Source of the DNA: Stutzerimonas stutzeri
Lineage (GTDB): Bacteria; Pseudomonadota; Gammaproteobacteria; Pseudomonadales; Pseudomonadaceae
Direction: 5' to 3'
Assembly: GCF_024448895.1 (NCBI RefSeq)
Contig: NZ_JAMOIC010000011.1
Span: 1-64,000 of the forward strand
Length of the DNA: 64,000 nucleotides
Position numbers and translations under genes: made by a program. Under the pieces are notes generated by a model, which worked only from the letters and a program-made list of their open reading frames with translations, was not told the origin of the DNA and did not search any database. This document shows, piece after piece, positions 12,415 to 21,208 of this stretch (position 1 is its first letter; each line of letters starts with the position of its first letter).

Positions 12415-13533
12415 TCACTTGGCTTCGGTCTTGGTGCCGTCCTGGTGCCATTCGTAAACCACGAAGTTGAAGTCTTTCAGGTCACCCTTCTCGTCGAACG
12501 AGAGGTTGCCGGTCGGCGTGTCGAAGGTGTTGCTGCGCAGCGCCTCGGCAACCTTCTCGGTGTCGGTGCTGCCAGCCTTCTCGATACCTTCGGCAATGAC
12601 CTGAACGGCCGCGTAGGCCGGGAAGACGAACGGGCCGCTCGGGTCCTGCTTCTTAGCGGTGAACGCGTCTACCAGCTTCTGGTTGCGCGGATCCTGGTCG
12701 AATGATTTTGGCAGCGTGACCAGCATGCCCTCGGAGGCCGCGCCTGCGATGGCGGAAATTTCCTTGTTGCCGACGCCTTCAGGGCCCATGAAGCGAACGT
12801 CCAGACCTTTTTCCTTGGCCTGGCGCAGCAGCAGACCCAACTCAGGGTGGTAGCCGCCGTAGTAAACGAAGTCAATGTTCGCCTGCTTCAGCTTCGAGAT
12901 CATCGAGGAGAAGTCCTTGTCGCCGGCGTTGATGCCTTCGAACAGACCGACCTTGACGCCTTTCTCTTCCAGGGTGTTCTTCACGGCAGTGGCGATACCT
13001 TCACCGTATTGCTGCTTGTCGTGGATAACCGCAACATTCTTCGGCTTGACGTTATCGGCGATGAAATTGCCGGCGGTCGGGCCCTGCAGGCTGTCCAGAC
13101 CGATGGTGCGGAAAATCAGTTCGTAGCCGCGTGACGTGATCTCCGGGCTGGTGGACGCCGCGGTAATCATCAGGATGCCTTCGTCTTCGTAAATATCGGA
13201 CGCTGGCTGGGTGGAGCTGGAGCACAAATGGCCCACGACAAAGCTGACTTCGTCGTTGACGATCTTGTTGGCAACCGCCACGGCCTGCTTCGGGTCGCAC
13301 GCGTCGTCGTAGATCACACCCTCAAGCTGCTGACCGTTGACGCCCCCGTCCTTGTTGATCTGCTCGATGGCCATCTGGGCACCGATAAATTGCATTTCCC
13401 CGTACTGCGCGACAGCCCCGGTTACCGGGCCAGCCAAACCGATCTTGATATTGTCGGCGGCCAGCGTATAGCTCGCTACACCCGTCAAAGCGATAGCCAT
13501 GAAAAGTTTGGAAAGACGCTGCTTGGTCTTCAT
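12415..13533 (-). CDS. braC: Branched-chain amino acid binding protein BraC
   Basis: Periplasmic solute-binding protein that captures leucine, isoleucine, valine and probably alanine or threonine for LivHMGF. The 372-residue protein has a cleavable signal peptide (MKTKQRLSKLF then a hydrophobic stretch, cleavage likely after about residue 26, ALA-AD) and a type I periplasmic binding fold with IKIGLAGPVTGAVAQYG at the mature N terminus and a conserved Cys pair (about C78 and C102) near DDACDPKQAV and GHLCSSST. ATG at 13533 follows GGAG at six bases. It is the promoter-proximal gene of the transporter. Confidence 0.95.
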   Translation of the reverse strand: MKTKQRLSKLFMAIALTGVASYTLAADNIKIGLAGPVTGAVAQYGEMQFIGAQMAIEQINKDGGVNGQQLEGVIYDDACDPKQAVAVANKIVNDEVSFVVGHLCSSSTQPASDIYEDEGILMITAASTSPEITSRGYELIFRTIGLDSLQGPTAGNFIADNVKPKNVAVIHDKQQYGEGIATAVKNTLEEKGVKVGLFEGINAGDKDFSSMISKLKQANIDFVYYGGYHPELGLLLRQAKEKGLDVRFMGPEGVGNKEISAIAGAASEGMLVTLPKSFDQDPRNQKLVDAFTAKKQDPSGPFVFPAYAAVQVIAEGIEKAGSTDTEKVAEALRSNTFDTPTGNLSFDEKGDLKDFNFVVYEWHQDGTKTEAK

Positions 13534-13733
13534 ATGCGCTCCACTTGCATCATTATTGTTTGGATCCTGCGGGCTGCAGTGTCGTTAAGGGCTAAACGTC
13601 CCCAAACGGTACGGCAACTGTACCGGCACAGTGTAGAAGCGTCAGCACCTGTTTGCACAGTCAGGAATTCCATCAGGTTGATGAGATTCACCCGAGCGCT
13701 ATCATTGCGCCCTTTACGAGCCGGGTAAGACTC

Positions 13734-14051
13734 ATGAGCGAAGATTCAAGCACTCTCTATGCCAAGCTGCTGGGCGAAACGGCATCGATCACCTGGCAGG
13801 AGCTGCAGCCATTCTTTGCACGTGGCGCCTTGCTGCGTGTGGCGAGCGAGTCTGATTTGATCGAAGCTGCCCAGGCTGTGGCTCAGGATGATCGGGAAAA
13901 GGTCGCCGCATGGCTGGCTGAAGGCCACCTCGCCAAGCTTGAAGCTGAGCAGGCCCAGGACTGGCTCGAGCGTGACCCCTCTCTCTGGGCTGTGGTCGTG
14001 GCACCTTGGGTACTGGTTCAGGAAAGGGCGGACAAGCCCAGCCTGCACTGA
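13734..14051 (+). CDS. DUF2288 family protein
   Basis: A 105-residue soluble acidic protein that matches the DUF2288 family, whose function is unknown. Recognisable family features are the N-terminal LYAKLLGETASITWQELQPFFARG and the C-terminal WLERDPSLWAVVVAPWVLVQE regions. I chose the ATG at 13734 because family members begin close to this point; an upstream in-frame start at 13653 would add 27 residues without family support. It stands alone, facing away from braC and converging on the oxyanion transporter genes. Confidence 0.8.
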   Translation: MSEDSSTLYAKLLGETASITWQELQPFFARGALLRVASESDLIEAAQAVAQDDREKVAAWLAEGHLAKLEAEQAQDWLERDPSLWAVVVAPWVLVQERADKPSLH

Positions 14052-14063
14052 ATAAAGTCAGTG

Positions 14064-14831
14064 CTATGCGCGAACCCAGTGCATTCGTGCCCAGCCGCTG
14101 AGCGCATCCACGGCCAGCACCATCACCAGCATGGCCAGGATGATCGTGGAAGCCTGAGCTTCCTGAAACAGGCTGAGGCTCATGTAGAGCATCTGTCCGA
14201 GGCCGCCGGCGCCGACGAAGCCAAGGACGCTGGCCATGCGGATATTGTTTTCCCAGCGATAGAGCGTGTAGGCCATCAGTTGTGGCCAGAGCATCGGCAG
14301 GGTGCCATAGCAGAACGCGCCGATCCGGCCGCTACCGGACAGCCGCAGCGCCTCGGCGGGCGCCGCAGGGGTATTTTCCAACGCTTCGGCGAACAGTCGT
14401 CCCAGCACGCCGGCAGTGTGCAGCGCCAGCGCCAGGGTGCCCGCGTTGGGCCCCAGGCCCGCGGCCAGAACCATGAGCGCCGCCCAGACCAGCTCCGGTA
14501 TCGCGCGCAGCGCATTGAGAAGAAGTCGTGTAGTGCCCTTGGCGACAAGACCAAAGCGGCCGGACGCGGGCAGCGCCAGCAACAGGCCGAGCACGGCAGC
14601 CAATAGCGTCCCCATCGCCGACATCGCCAGGGTTTCAAGTGCGCCGCGGCCGATTGCCCTGAGGTGTGGAGGCGACAGATCGGGATCGAGGAAGCCTGAA
14701 GCATAACTGGCCATCTGTTGCATCCCGTCGCGGCTGAAAAGCGCTTTCGCTTCGAGCTGCAGGAAGGCAAATGAGGCGATTACGGCGGCGATCAGCAGCA
14801 GCGGCAGTGCGGCGCGCGAGAGCGTTTTCAC
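14064..14831 (-). CDS. PhnE-type ABC permease (second of two)
   Basis: Inner-membrane permease of a phosphonate/phosphite-type importer. The 255-residue protein has about six hydrophobic helices and the PhnE coupling region with EALRLSGSGRIGAF (about residues 160-173) and the glycine-rich [14 protein letters not shown] (about 200-213). It starts with GTG overlapping the stop of the first permease by four bases (GTGA). Two separate PhnE-like permeases imply a heterodimeric channel. No C-P lyase or phosphonatase gene is nearby, so the substrate is uncertain: phosphonate, phosphite or, by the look of the binding protein, possibly selenate. Confidence 0.85.
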   Translation of the reverse strand: MKTLSRAALPLLLIAAVIASFAFLQLEAKALFSRDGMQQMASYASGFLDPDLSPPHLRAIGRGALETLAMSAMGTLLAAVLGLLLALPASGRFGLVAKGTTRLLLNALRAIPELVWAALMVLAAGLGPNAGTLALALHTAGVLGRLFAEALENTPAAPAEALRLSGSGRIGAFCYGTLPMLWPQLMAYTLYRWENNIRMASVLGFVGAGGLGQMLYMSLSLFQEAQASTIILAMLVMVLAVDALSGWARMHWVRA

Positions 14832-15661
14832 ACAAACCTCCTACGCAGCAGCTGACTGATCAGATCAGCCATCAGCACCAGCACCAGAAAGGTCAGCAGC
14901 ATGCTCGCGACTTCGCCCCCGGCGAACATCCGCATCGACAGGTCCATCTGCTGGCCCAGACCGCCTGCACCGACGAAGCCCATCACCACCGATGCGCGGA
15001 TGGCGCACTCCCAGCGGTAAACGGTGTAGGAGAGCATTTCGCCAGTTGCCTGCGGCAGCACACCATAGGCGAAAGCCTGCAGCCGTGAGGCCCCTGACCC
15101 GATCAATGCGCGGGTTGGTAACGGGTCGACCGATTCGAAAATTTCTGCGTACACCTTGCCCAGCATTCCGGCGTAGGTAATCGCGATCGCCAGCACCCCA
15201 GCGGTTGGCCCGAGCCCCACCGCTCTGACGAATAACAGCGCCCAGACGATCTCCGGCACGCTGCGCAGCACGATAAGCAAGCCTCTCACCGGCCAGCGCA
15301 GCGCCTGCGCCCACGGATCAGGGCGCCCTCCACGGCTGAGCGCCGAGACGGAAAGCGCGCGTGTCGCCAGCAGCGCGCAGGGCAGGGCGACTGCCAGCGC
15401 CAAAGCCATGCCTGCAGTGGCGATGGCCAGCGTTTCCAGCGTGGCGAGCAGCAGCAGACTAAGGAAGTCCTGGTCGTGCGCAGGTGGCCAGAATCCGGAA
15501 ACGAAGGTGCCGACGGTGCCGGCATTGGTGCCGTCGAACAGCACGCCGATATCCAGTTCGCTCAAATGCAGTCCAGGCCACAGCAAGGCCAGCGCCAGCA
15601 CGATCAAGATCAGGCGCGAGGTTGCAGCCGGGTCGCGTTGGGAGTGGACGGGGTTCAGCAT
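14828..15661 (-). CDS. PhnE-type ABC permease (first of two)
   Basis: First permease of the same importer, 277 residues. Its N terminus carries a membrane helix ([15 protein letters not shown]), then a periplasmic stretch and a core of helices ending in [15 protein letters not shown] (about residues 234-248). The ATPase-contact loop is [15 protein letters not shown]. Its ATG overlaps the ATPase gene by seven bases and its end overlaps the second permease by four bases, so all four genes form one tightly packed operon. The two permeases clearly share ancestry. Confidence 0.85.
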   Translation of the reverse strand: MLNPVHSQRDPAATSRLILIVLALALLWPGLHLSELDIGVLFDGTNAGTVGTFVSGFWPPAHDQDFLSLLLLATLETLAIATAGMALALAVALPCALLATRALSVSALSRGGRPDPWAQALRWPVRGLLIVLRSVPEIVWALLFVRAVGLGPTAGVLAIAITYAGMLGKVYAEIFESVDPLPTRALIGSGASRLQAFAYGVLPQATGEMLSYTVYRWECAIRASVVMGFVGAGGLGQQMDLSMRMFAGGEVASMLLTFLVLVLMADLISQLLRRRFV

Positions 15662-16524
15662 CGCGGGATATGAAGGCTCTGGTCGACGCGGGGCAGTGGC
15701 TGGGGTTCGCCACTCAGCTGCTCGTTGGCATACAGCGCATCCAGCTCGTCGCGGCCCAGCTGGTCGGCGGCCTTGTCGAACAGGATCCTGCCGGCTCGCA
15801 CGCCGATTACCCGCGGGAAGTGCTCAAGTGCCAGATCGACTGCATGCAGGCTGGCCAGCAGTGTCGCCTGCCGCTGCGAAGCGTCCCGGGTCAGCACGCC
15901 CAGCGAATGGCTGGCGAGCACCGGATCCATGGCCGAAACCGGCTCGTCGGCGAGAATCAGGTCGGGTTTCTGATAGAGCACACGGGCAATGCCGACGCGC
16001 TGCAGTTGGCCACCAGACAGTTGGTCGCAACGCTCGTAGAGCTTGTCTGCCAGATCCAGCCTGCTCAGCGCTTCGGATGCGCCGGTTCGGTCGAGCGGGT
16101 AGACAAGGCTGATCAGCCCGCGTGTCAGTGACCACTGGCCCAGCCGGCCGGCCAGCACCGAGGTGATGACTCGCTGCCGGGGAGGCAGTGGTGGCGCCTG
16201 ATGAATCAAACCTATCCGCCCGCGCAGTCTTTGCCGCGCAGATACCGACAAGCGCCACGGGTCGCATTCGAGGACGCCGAGTTGACCTTCATGGGGCTGC
16301 AGATGGCTTGCTAGCAGTCGCAGCAGGGTCGTTTTCCCCGCGCCGGAGGGGCCGATGATCGCAACGCGTTCACCGTAGGCGATGTTGAGCGCCACGTCAC
16401 GCAGCGCCGCCTGGCCATTGGCGTGGCGATAACCCACGCCATCGAGGATCAGCGCAGGCGCACGCATCTGCGCGTCCTGCTCTGAATGCAACCCACCGGC
16501 GGCGCGCAATGCGCCATGGGTCAC
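15655..16524 (-). CDS. PhnC-type ABC transporter ATPase
   Basis: ATPase of the phosphonate-type importer, 289 residues. It has Walker [10 protein letters not shown] (about residues 59-67), signature [13 protein letters not shown] (about 168-180) and Walker [14 protein letters not shown] (about 188-200). The first 20 residues before [11 protein letters not shown] are extra compared with typical PhnC, so translation might also begin at that internal ATG (about 16467); the GTG at 16524 is favoured by a four-base GTGA overlap with the binding-protein gene. Confidence 0.88.
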   Translation of the reverse strand: MTHGALRAAGGLHSEQDAQMRAPALILDGVGYRHANGQAALRDVALNIAYGERVAIIGPSGAGKTTLLRLLASHLQPHEGQLGVLECDPWRLSVSARQRLRGRIGLIHQAPPLPPRQRVITSVLAGRLGQWSLTRGLISLVYPLDRTGASEALSRLDLADKLYERCDQLSGGQLQRVGIARVLYQKPDLILADEPVSAMDPVLASHSLGVLTRDASQRQATLLASLHAVDLALEHFPRVIGVRAGRILFDKAADQLGRDELDALYANEQLSGEPQPLPRVDQSLHIPRC

Positions 16525-17372
16525 TTCAGAAGGCCTGCTGCGCGAGCGGCTTCTTCGATGCTTTTGTAGTTTTCAGGGCGGGTCTCGATGAAGCGGCTGG
16601 CTGCCTGCAGATCGAGGATTGCCTTGTGTTCCGGATTGGCCGGATCGAGTGCCAGGAAGGCGTTCTTGATCCTGTTCGCCAGCGCCGGGTCTAGCGAGCC
16701 GCGCACTGTCCAGTTGTAGTCGTAGTACGGCGGCGTGGTGGAAATCACACGCACCTTGTTGGTGTCGACCTTACCGCTGGCAACGAGCTTGTCCCACACC
16801 GATGCGTTGAGCACCCCAGCGTCGGCCTTGCCCGCTTCGACCCAGGCTGCGGTGGCGTCATGTGCACCTGAGTAGGCGATGCGCTTGAAGAACTGCTCAG
16901 GGTCGATGCCGTCGCGCAACATGAAATAGCGCGGCATCAGGCTGCCAGAGGTCGACGATACCGAGCCGAAAGCAAAGGTTTTGCCTTTGAGGTCCTGCAG
17001 GGTCTTCACTTCGGGATCGGCGGTGATGAATTTGCTGGTGAACTGTTGATCCTGCTCGCGCTGCACCAGCGGAATCGCATCGCCGGTCTTCAAGCGGGTC
17101 TGCACGAAGGTGAAGCCGCCGAGCCAGGCGAGGTCGAGGCGATCTGAAGCAAGGGATTCGACCACCGCGGCATAATCGGAAACCGGCGTGAATTTCACCG
17201 GCATGCCCAGTTCTTTTTCGAGGTATTTGCCCAGCGGTTCGAACTTGCGGATCAGTTCGGTAGGGGCTTCGTCGGGGATGGCCGAGACGCGAAGGGCGTC
17301 GGCAGCTTGTGTTGTAGTAATAGACAGGGAAAGGGCAAGGCCGGTGACGGCTGCCAGAGTGCGCTTCAGCAT
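16521..17372 (-). CDS. PhnD-family oxyanion-binding protein
   Basis: Periplasmic solute-binding protein of 283 residues with a signal peptide ([23 protein letters not shown], cleavage about residue 23). The mature start [21 protein letters not shown] and the inner motifs [21 protein letters not shown] and [20 protein letters not shown] mark the phosphate/phosphite/phosphonate-binding family. The wording of the first motif also resembles proteins annotated as putative selenate-binding, so I leave the substrate open. The ATG at 17372 follows GGAGAA; a longer in-frame reading to 17516 has no support. It is the first gene of the four-gene operon. Confidence 0.85.
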   Translation of the reverse strand: MLKRTLAAVTGLALSLSITTTQAADALRVSAIPDEAPTELIRKFEPLGKYLEKELGMPVKFTPVSDYAAVVESLASDRLDLAWLGGFTFVQTRLKTGDAIPLVQREQDQQFTSKFITADPEVKTLQDLKGKTFAFGSVSSTSGSLMPRYFMLRDGIDPEQFFKRIAYSGAHDATAAWVEAGKADAGVLNASVWDKLVASGKVDTNKVRVISTTPPYYDYNWTVRGSLDPALANRIKNAFLALDPANPEHKAILDLQAASRFIETRPENYKSIEEAARAAGLLK

Positions 17373-17409
17373 TGTGGTTCTCCGGTTCAATAGCGGAAAA
17401 AGCGCGCGG

Positions 17410-17415
17410 ATTATA
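17410..17415 (-). promoter_or_regulatory. Likely -10 box of the PhnD-type operon
   Basis: A perfect TATAAT on the minus strand, 38 bases before the first start codon. The -35 partner is weak (TTGCTG at 15-base or TTGCTT at 19-base spacing). Confidence 0.5.
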
Positions 17416-17580
17416 GAGGCAGACGGTGTCCAGCAAGCAAGCGGCGTCTGGTGAGCCGCGGTCAGGGGCGCGGATGAGCCGAGATCAAGCCTGGGAATCA
17501 GCTGCCTATCGAACAACGATCCGTGATGCGTGTCTCACATTCACTAGAGTCCATACCTATACGGAAGAAGGCTGGCTGCC

Positions 17581-17775
17581 ATGAACGAACAGCACGAACT
17601 GCGCAGGTTTACCTCGCTGCGAAAGCACGTAGACGAGCTTCTCTCCGAGGGTGCGGTAATCACCGACCGGGATCCCACTACGCTGGTATTCGAGGGACAG
17701 GCGTTGAAAGCCAGGCACGGAATGCTGGTTGGCCACGCCGACACTGACGAAGCCTCCAAGCCTGCACGGGACTGA
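17581..17775 (+). CDS. Small hypothetical protein
   Basis: A 64-residue charged soluble ORF (MNEQHELRRFTSLRKHVDEL at the start) with no recognised domain. A GGAAGAAGG-like ribosome binding site lies nine bases upstream of the ATG, which is the main support for it being real. Overlapping ORFs on both strands exist but have no such signal. It sits between the divergent oxyanion transporter promoter and the metalloprotease gene. Confidence 0.5.
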   Translation: MNEQHELRRFTSLRKHVDELLSEGAVITDRDPTTLVFEGQALKARHGMLVGHADTDEASKPARD

Positions 17776-17968
17776 CCTGCCCACGCTGTGCATAGAGCGC
17801 GCCATAGCCATCCGGTCAACAGATCAGCGCCGACGCGGCTGAGGTAACCGAACGGTCCTGACGTGCTGCCTTATGGCTCATCGGCTCACGTGAGGATGTA
17901 CCGAACGCCGATCAATCGTTGAGCTACGGCGATCCGGGGCGTATTCATGCTTGTAAAGAGGAGGCTCA

Positions 17969-19030
17969 ATGTCCGATCGGACCTCGCACCATGGCTTCAT
18001 TCCGCCTTATATCCTCAGCCGTATCATCGATAACGGCTCTGAGCGTCAGCGTGAGCGGGCGCTCGGCACCCTGACCCATGTACGCAATCTTCTGCACAAT
18101 CCTGGCCCGCCCAACCGGCAGCCGATGGCCAGCGTGCTGCCTGAGCGTGGCCGGCCAGGGGAGCCGCGACGCAGCATTCACGATGCCCAGCAGCAAATGC
18201 TGCTACCCGGTGTCCTGGCGAGGATCGAAGGTCAACCGCCGGTGGCCGATGCGGCGGTGGATGAGGCCTACGATGCGCTGGGCACGACCCATGAGTTCTT
18301 CTGGCAAGTGTTCGGACGGGATTCGATCGACAACCACGGCTTTCCGCTGATTGGTACGGTGCACTACGGCGTGGGTTACGAGAATGCCTTCTGGAACGGA
18401 GCGCAGATGGTGTTCGGCGATGGTGACGGCGAGATCTTCAATCGCTTCACCCTGTCGCTGGACGTCGTGGCTCATGAGCTGGCACACGGCATCACCGAGA
18501 GCGAGGCGGGCCTCGTCTACTTCAATCAGTCCGGTGCGTTGAACGAGTCGGTGTCCGATGTGTTCGGCGTGCTGGTCAAGCAGTTCAGCCTCAAACAGAC
18601 GGCCGATCAAGCCGACTGGCTGATTGGTGCCGAGCTGCTAACCGACAAGGTGCGAGGTTCGGCCATGCGCTCGATGGCCAATCCGGGTACGGCCTACGAC
18701 GATCCGCTGCTAGGCAAGGACCCGCAACCCGGCCACATGCGCGACTTCATCGAGACTCGCGACGACAACGGCGGCGTGCATCTGAATTCCGGCATCCCCA
18801 ATCGCGCCTTCTATCTTGCGGCGACTGCCTTGGGCGGTTACGCCTGGGAGAAGGCCGGGCATATCTGGTACGACACCCTGTGTGATCAGCGTTTGGCCAA
18901 CGATGCGGATTTCGCCGCCTTCGCCCAGTTGGCAGTGGATAAAGCTAGCGCGCGCTTCGGCCAAGGTAGCGGTGAGGCGCTGACGGTGGCCCAGGCCTGG
19001 AGAGATGTGGGCGTGCTGGAGGCCTCATGA
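17969..19030 (+). CDS. Protealysin-like M4 metalloprotease
   Basis: Zinc metalloprotease of the thermolysin family, 353 residues. The zinc motif is HELAH (H169, E170, H173), the third ligand is E193 in LNESVSD, and the transition-state His is about H271 in NGGVHLNSG. There is no signal peptide and no large FTP/PepSY propeptide. Instead a short N-terminal segment with IPPYILSRI and a Pro-rich link (residues 1-70) matches the protealysin-type precursor. Protealysin of Serratia is cytoplasmic or released without a Sec signal and acts in bacterial-host interaction. It overlaps the emfourin gene by four bases, the operon layout typical for this protease group. Confidence 0.9.
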   Translation: MSDRTSHHGFIPPYILSRIIDNGSERQRERALGTLTHVRNLLHNPGPPNRQPMASVLPERGRPGEPRRSIHDAQQQMLLPGVLARIEGQPPVADAAVDEAYDALGTTHEFFWQVFGRDSIDNHGFPLIGTVHYGVGYENAFWNGAQMVFGDGDGEIFNRFTLSLDVVAHELAHGITESEAGLVYFNQSGALNESVSDVFGVLVKQFSLKQTADQADWLIGAELLTDKVRGSAMRSMANPGTAYDDPLLGKDPQPGHMRDFIETRDDNGGVHLNSGIPNRAFYLAATALGGYAWEKAGHIWYDTLCDQRLANDADFAAFAQLAVDKASARFGQGSGEALTVAQAWRDVGVLEAS

Positions 19031-19350
19031 AAAAACTTCCGACGCTGGGCAGCGACGCCACCGTCCGCTTATCCAGGCAGGGTGGTTTTGCGATGATGCA
19101 GGCGCTGAGTCGTCCGCGTGAGATCGACTTTTCCGCCTGCAATGACCAACAGCGCGGGCAGATCTGCACCGTGCTTGAAGGCTGCCTGCCGCTCGCGTCG
19201 GACAACAGCGGTCAAGGTGATCGCCGTTACTACCAGATTGAGCTGCGCTTTCGGGAAAACGATCGCGAGGACGAGATGGTCCTCCAGGTGCCTGAAGAGC
19301 AGGCGCCCGGCGAGCTGGTCAGGCTCTGGGACAAAGGCGAAGTGCTTTGA
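19027..19350 (+). CDS. Emfourin-type protealysin inhibitor
   Basis: A 107-residue protein whose gene overlaps the M4 protease stop by an ATGA. Size, position and features such as LSRQGGFAMMQALSRPREID and the C-terminal EDEMVLQVPEEQAPGEL fit emfourin, the small slow-binding inhibitor of protealysin-like proteases. It has no signal peptide, in agreement with an intracellular partner. Family assignment is from context and general pattern; a profile search would settle it. Confidence 0.75.
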   Translation: MKKLPTLGSDATVRLSRQGGFAMMQALSRPREIDFSACNDQQRGQICTVLEGCLPLASDNSGQGDRRYYQIELRFRENDREDEMVLQVPEEQAPGELVRLWDKGEVL

Positions 19351-19415
19351 TGCAGGCTTGGCCGCCGGCAGTGCCGGGGCGCTAGAATTCTGCTCTGCCT
19401 TCAAGGAGCCCCTGC

Positions 19416-20303
19416 ATGTCCGAACTGCCATCCATCGCCTTTGCCGGCATCGGCCTAATGGGCCTGCGCATGTGCCGCCGCCTGCTTGCCGCGGGCTTCC
19501 CGTTGACGGTATGGAATCGCTCGCCAGATAAATGTGCCCGGTTGGTCGAGGCGGGTGCACGTCACGCCGGCAGCCCTGCGGAGCTCTGTGCCCATGCGGA
19601 CATCGTTCTGCTCTGTCTGGCTGACACGGCGGTAGTGCGTGAGGTTGTATTCGGCAGGACAGGCATCGTCGAAGGGGCACGGGCGGGGCAGTTGCTGGTT
19701 GATCATTCCAGCCTGGAACCGGCCGCAACGCGCAGCATGGCTGCAGAGTTGGAGGCGCGAAGCGGCATGCGCTGGGTCGATGCGCCGGTCTCCGGTGGGA
19801 CTGCGGGTGCAGAGGCGGGCAGCCTGGCGATCATGGCCGGCGGTCGCGGCGAGGACGTCGGACGGGTTCGGCCCGTGCTGGCGCATCTGGGCCAGCGTTT
19901 GACGCATATGGGAGCTGTTGGCGCCGGGCAGGTGACCAAGGCCTGCAACCAGATGATCGTGGCCTGCAACGCGCTGGTAATCGCTGAGGTCGTGGCGCTG
20001 GCCGAGCGCTCCGGTGTCGATGCCAGCCTCATTGCTCCCGCGCTGGCCGGAGGATTCGCCGACTCCCGACCGCTGCAGATCCTGGCGCCGCAGATGGCCC
20101 TTAGCGAGTTCGAGCCGGTGAAGTGGCACGTGCGCACCCTGCTTAAGGATCTCGACACCGCAGTTCAACTGTCCCGAGAAGAGGGTAGCGCTACGCCGAT
20201 GACCGGCCTTGCCGCGCAGTTGATGCGCCTGCACGGCAGTCAGGGCAACCTGGGCAAAGATCCATCGACGCTGGTAAACATGTTTCGGGAGCAGGACAAA
20301 TGA
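19416..20303 (+). CDS. NAD(P)-dependent beta-hydroxyacid dehydrogenase
   Basis: A 295-residue 3-hydroxyisobutyrate dehydrogenase family protein. It has the Rossmann motif IAFAGIGLMGLRMCRRLLAAG (about residues 7-27), the substrate-binding DAPVSGGTAGAEAG (about 121-134) and the catalytic Lys region GAGQVTKACNQMI (K about 172). Coupling (ATGA overlap) to a Hyi-family isomerase suggests tartronate semialdehyde reductase (GlxR/GarR) in the glyoxylate route. An alternative is an L-threonate-type dehydrogenase, because these also pair with Hyi-like isomerases, but the kinase and aldolase of that route are absent. A good AAGGAG site precedes the ATG. Confidence 0.8.
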   Translation: MSELPSIAFAGIGLMGLRMCRRLLAAGFPLTVWNRSPDKCARLVEAGARHAGSPAELCAHADIVLLCLADTAVVREVVFGRTGIVEGARAGQLLVDHSSLEPAATRSMAAELEARSGMRWVDAPVSGGTAGAEAGSLAIMAGGRGEDVGRVRPVLAHLGQRLTHMGAVGAGQVTKACNQMIVACNALVIAEVVALAERSGVDASLIAPALAGGFADSRPLQILAPQMALSEFEPVKWHVRTLLKDLDTAVQLSREEGSATPMTGLAAQLMRLHGSQGNLGKDPSTLVNMFREQDK

Positions 20304-21082
20304 AGATCGCCGCCAACCTTTCCATGCTATTCACCGAATTGCCCCTTGCCGAGCGAATCATGGCGGCGCGTGTTGCCGGATTTGATGGCGTCGAGATCCA
20401 GTTTCCCTACGAGCTGCCAGCTATACAGCTGAAGGAATTGCTCGAACGTGCCGACCTGCCGCTGGTGCTGATCAACCTGCCCGCTGGAGACTTCATGCAA
20501 GGAGGTGCGGGGCTGGCAGCGGTCCCGGCGCGGCAGGCGGCGTTCGATGCCGCCCTGCAGGAAGCGCTTGCCTATGCTGCCATGGCAAGACCCGGATGTG
20601 TGAACGTGCTGCCCGGGCGCCTGGAAGAGGGCGTCGCCCGAGAACAGGCCTTGCAAACCCTCGCGGACAATCTGCGCAAAAGCGCCGAGGCGTTTGCCCT
20701 GCTCGGCATCCGGGTCGTGTGCGAGGCGATCAACCCGCTGGACATGCCTGGCTTCCTGATCAACACCCCTGAGCATCTGCAGTCCTTGCTGGCGCGTGTC
20801 GATCACCCCAACTGCCAGGCGCAGCTGGATCTCTACCATATGGCGCGGCAAGGTCTGGACGTGGCTGACGGCATCCGCTTGCTGGGCGAGCGTATCGGTC
20901 ATGTGCAGTTCGCCGATCACCCGGGCCGCGGTGCACCAGGAACTGGTGCGGTGGCGTTCGGTCCTCTCATCGAAGCGCTACGGGATGTCGGGTATGCAGG
21001 TTGGCTGTCCGCCGAGTATCACCCCGACAGCTCGAACACCGCCGCCGGGCTCGGTTGGCTGAAGGAGTGGCAACAGCGCTGA
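20300..21082 (+). CDS. hyi: Hydroxypyruvate isomerase family protein
   Basis: A 260-residue TIM-barrel isomerase of the Hyi/OtnI group. Family features are MKIAANLSMLFTELPLAERI at the start, the Glu in VVCEAINPLDMPGF, CQAQLDLYHMARQ, IGHVQFADHPGRGAPGTG and the C-terminal SAEYHPD. Hyi interconverts hydroxypyruvate and tartronate semialdehyde; the close OtnI relatives isomerise 2-oxo-tetronate. It is cotranscribed with the upstream dehydrogenase. The family is firm, the exact substrate less so, since gcl is not adjacent. Confidence 0.82.
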   Translation: MKIAANLSMLFTELPLAERIMAARVAGFDGVEIQFPYELPAIQLKELLERADLPLVLINLPAGDFMQGGAGLAAVPARQAAFDAALQEALAYAAMARPGCVNVLPGRLEEGVAREQALQTLADNLRKSAEAFALLGIRVVCEAINPLDMPGFLINTPEHLQSLLARVDHPNCQAQLDLYHMARQGLDVADGIRLLGERIGHVQFADHPGRGAPGTGAVAFGPLIEALRDVGYAGWLSAEYHPDSSNTAAGLGWLKEWQQR

Positions 21083-21208
21083 GCCGTTGCATCGTCCGGC
21101 ATAAGCACAGGTGATGGTGACAGACAGGCGAGCCATAGAACTCTAGAGTCAGCTCCGAGCATCGGTCGCCCGGCGACCGGCCTATAACAATAAATCGAGA
21201 GCGACGTC

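Noticed and set aside
12231-12470. 79-residue plus-strand ORF between braC and livH
   Set aside because: It overlaps the braC end and its terminator on the opposite strand and has no ribosome site.
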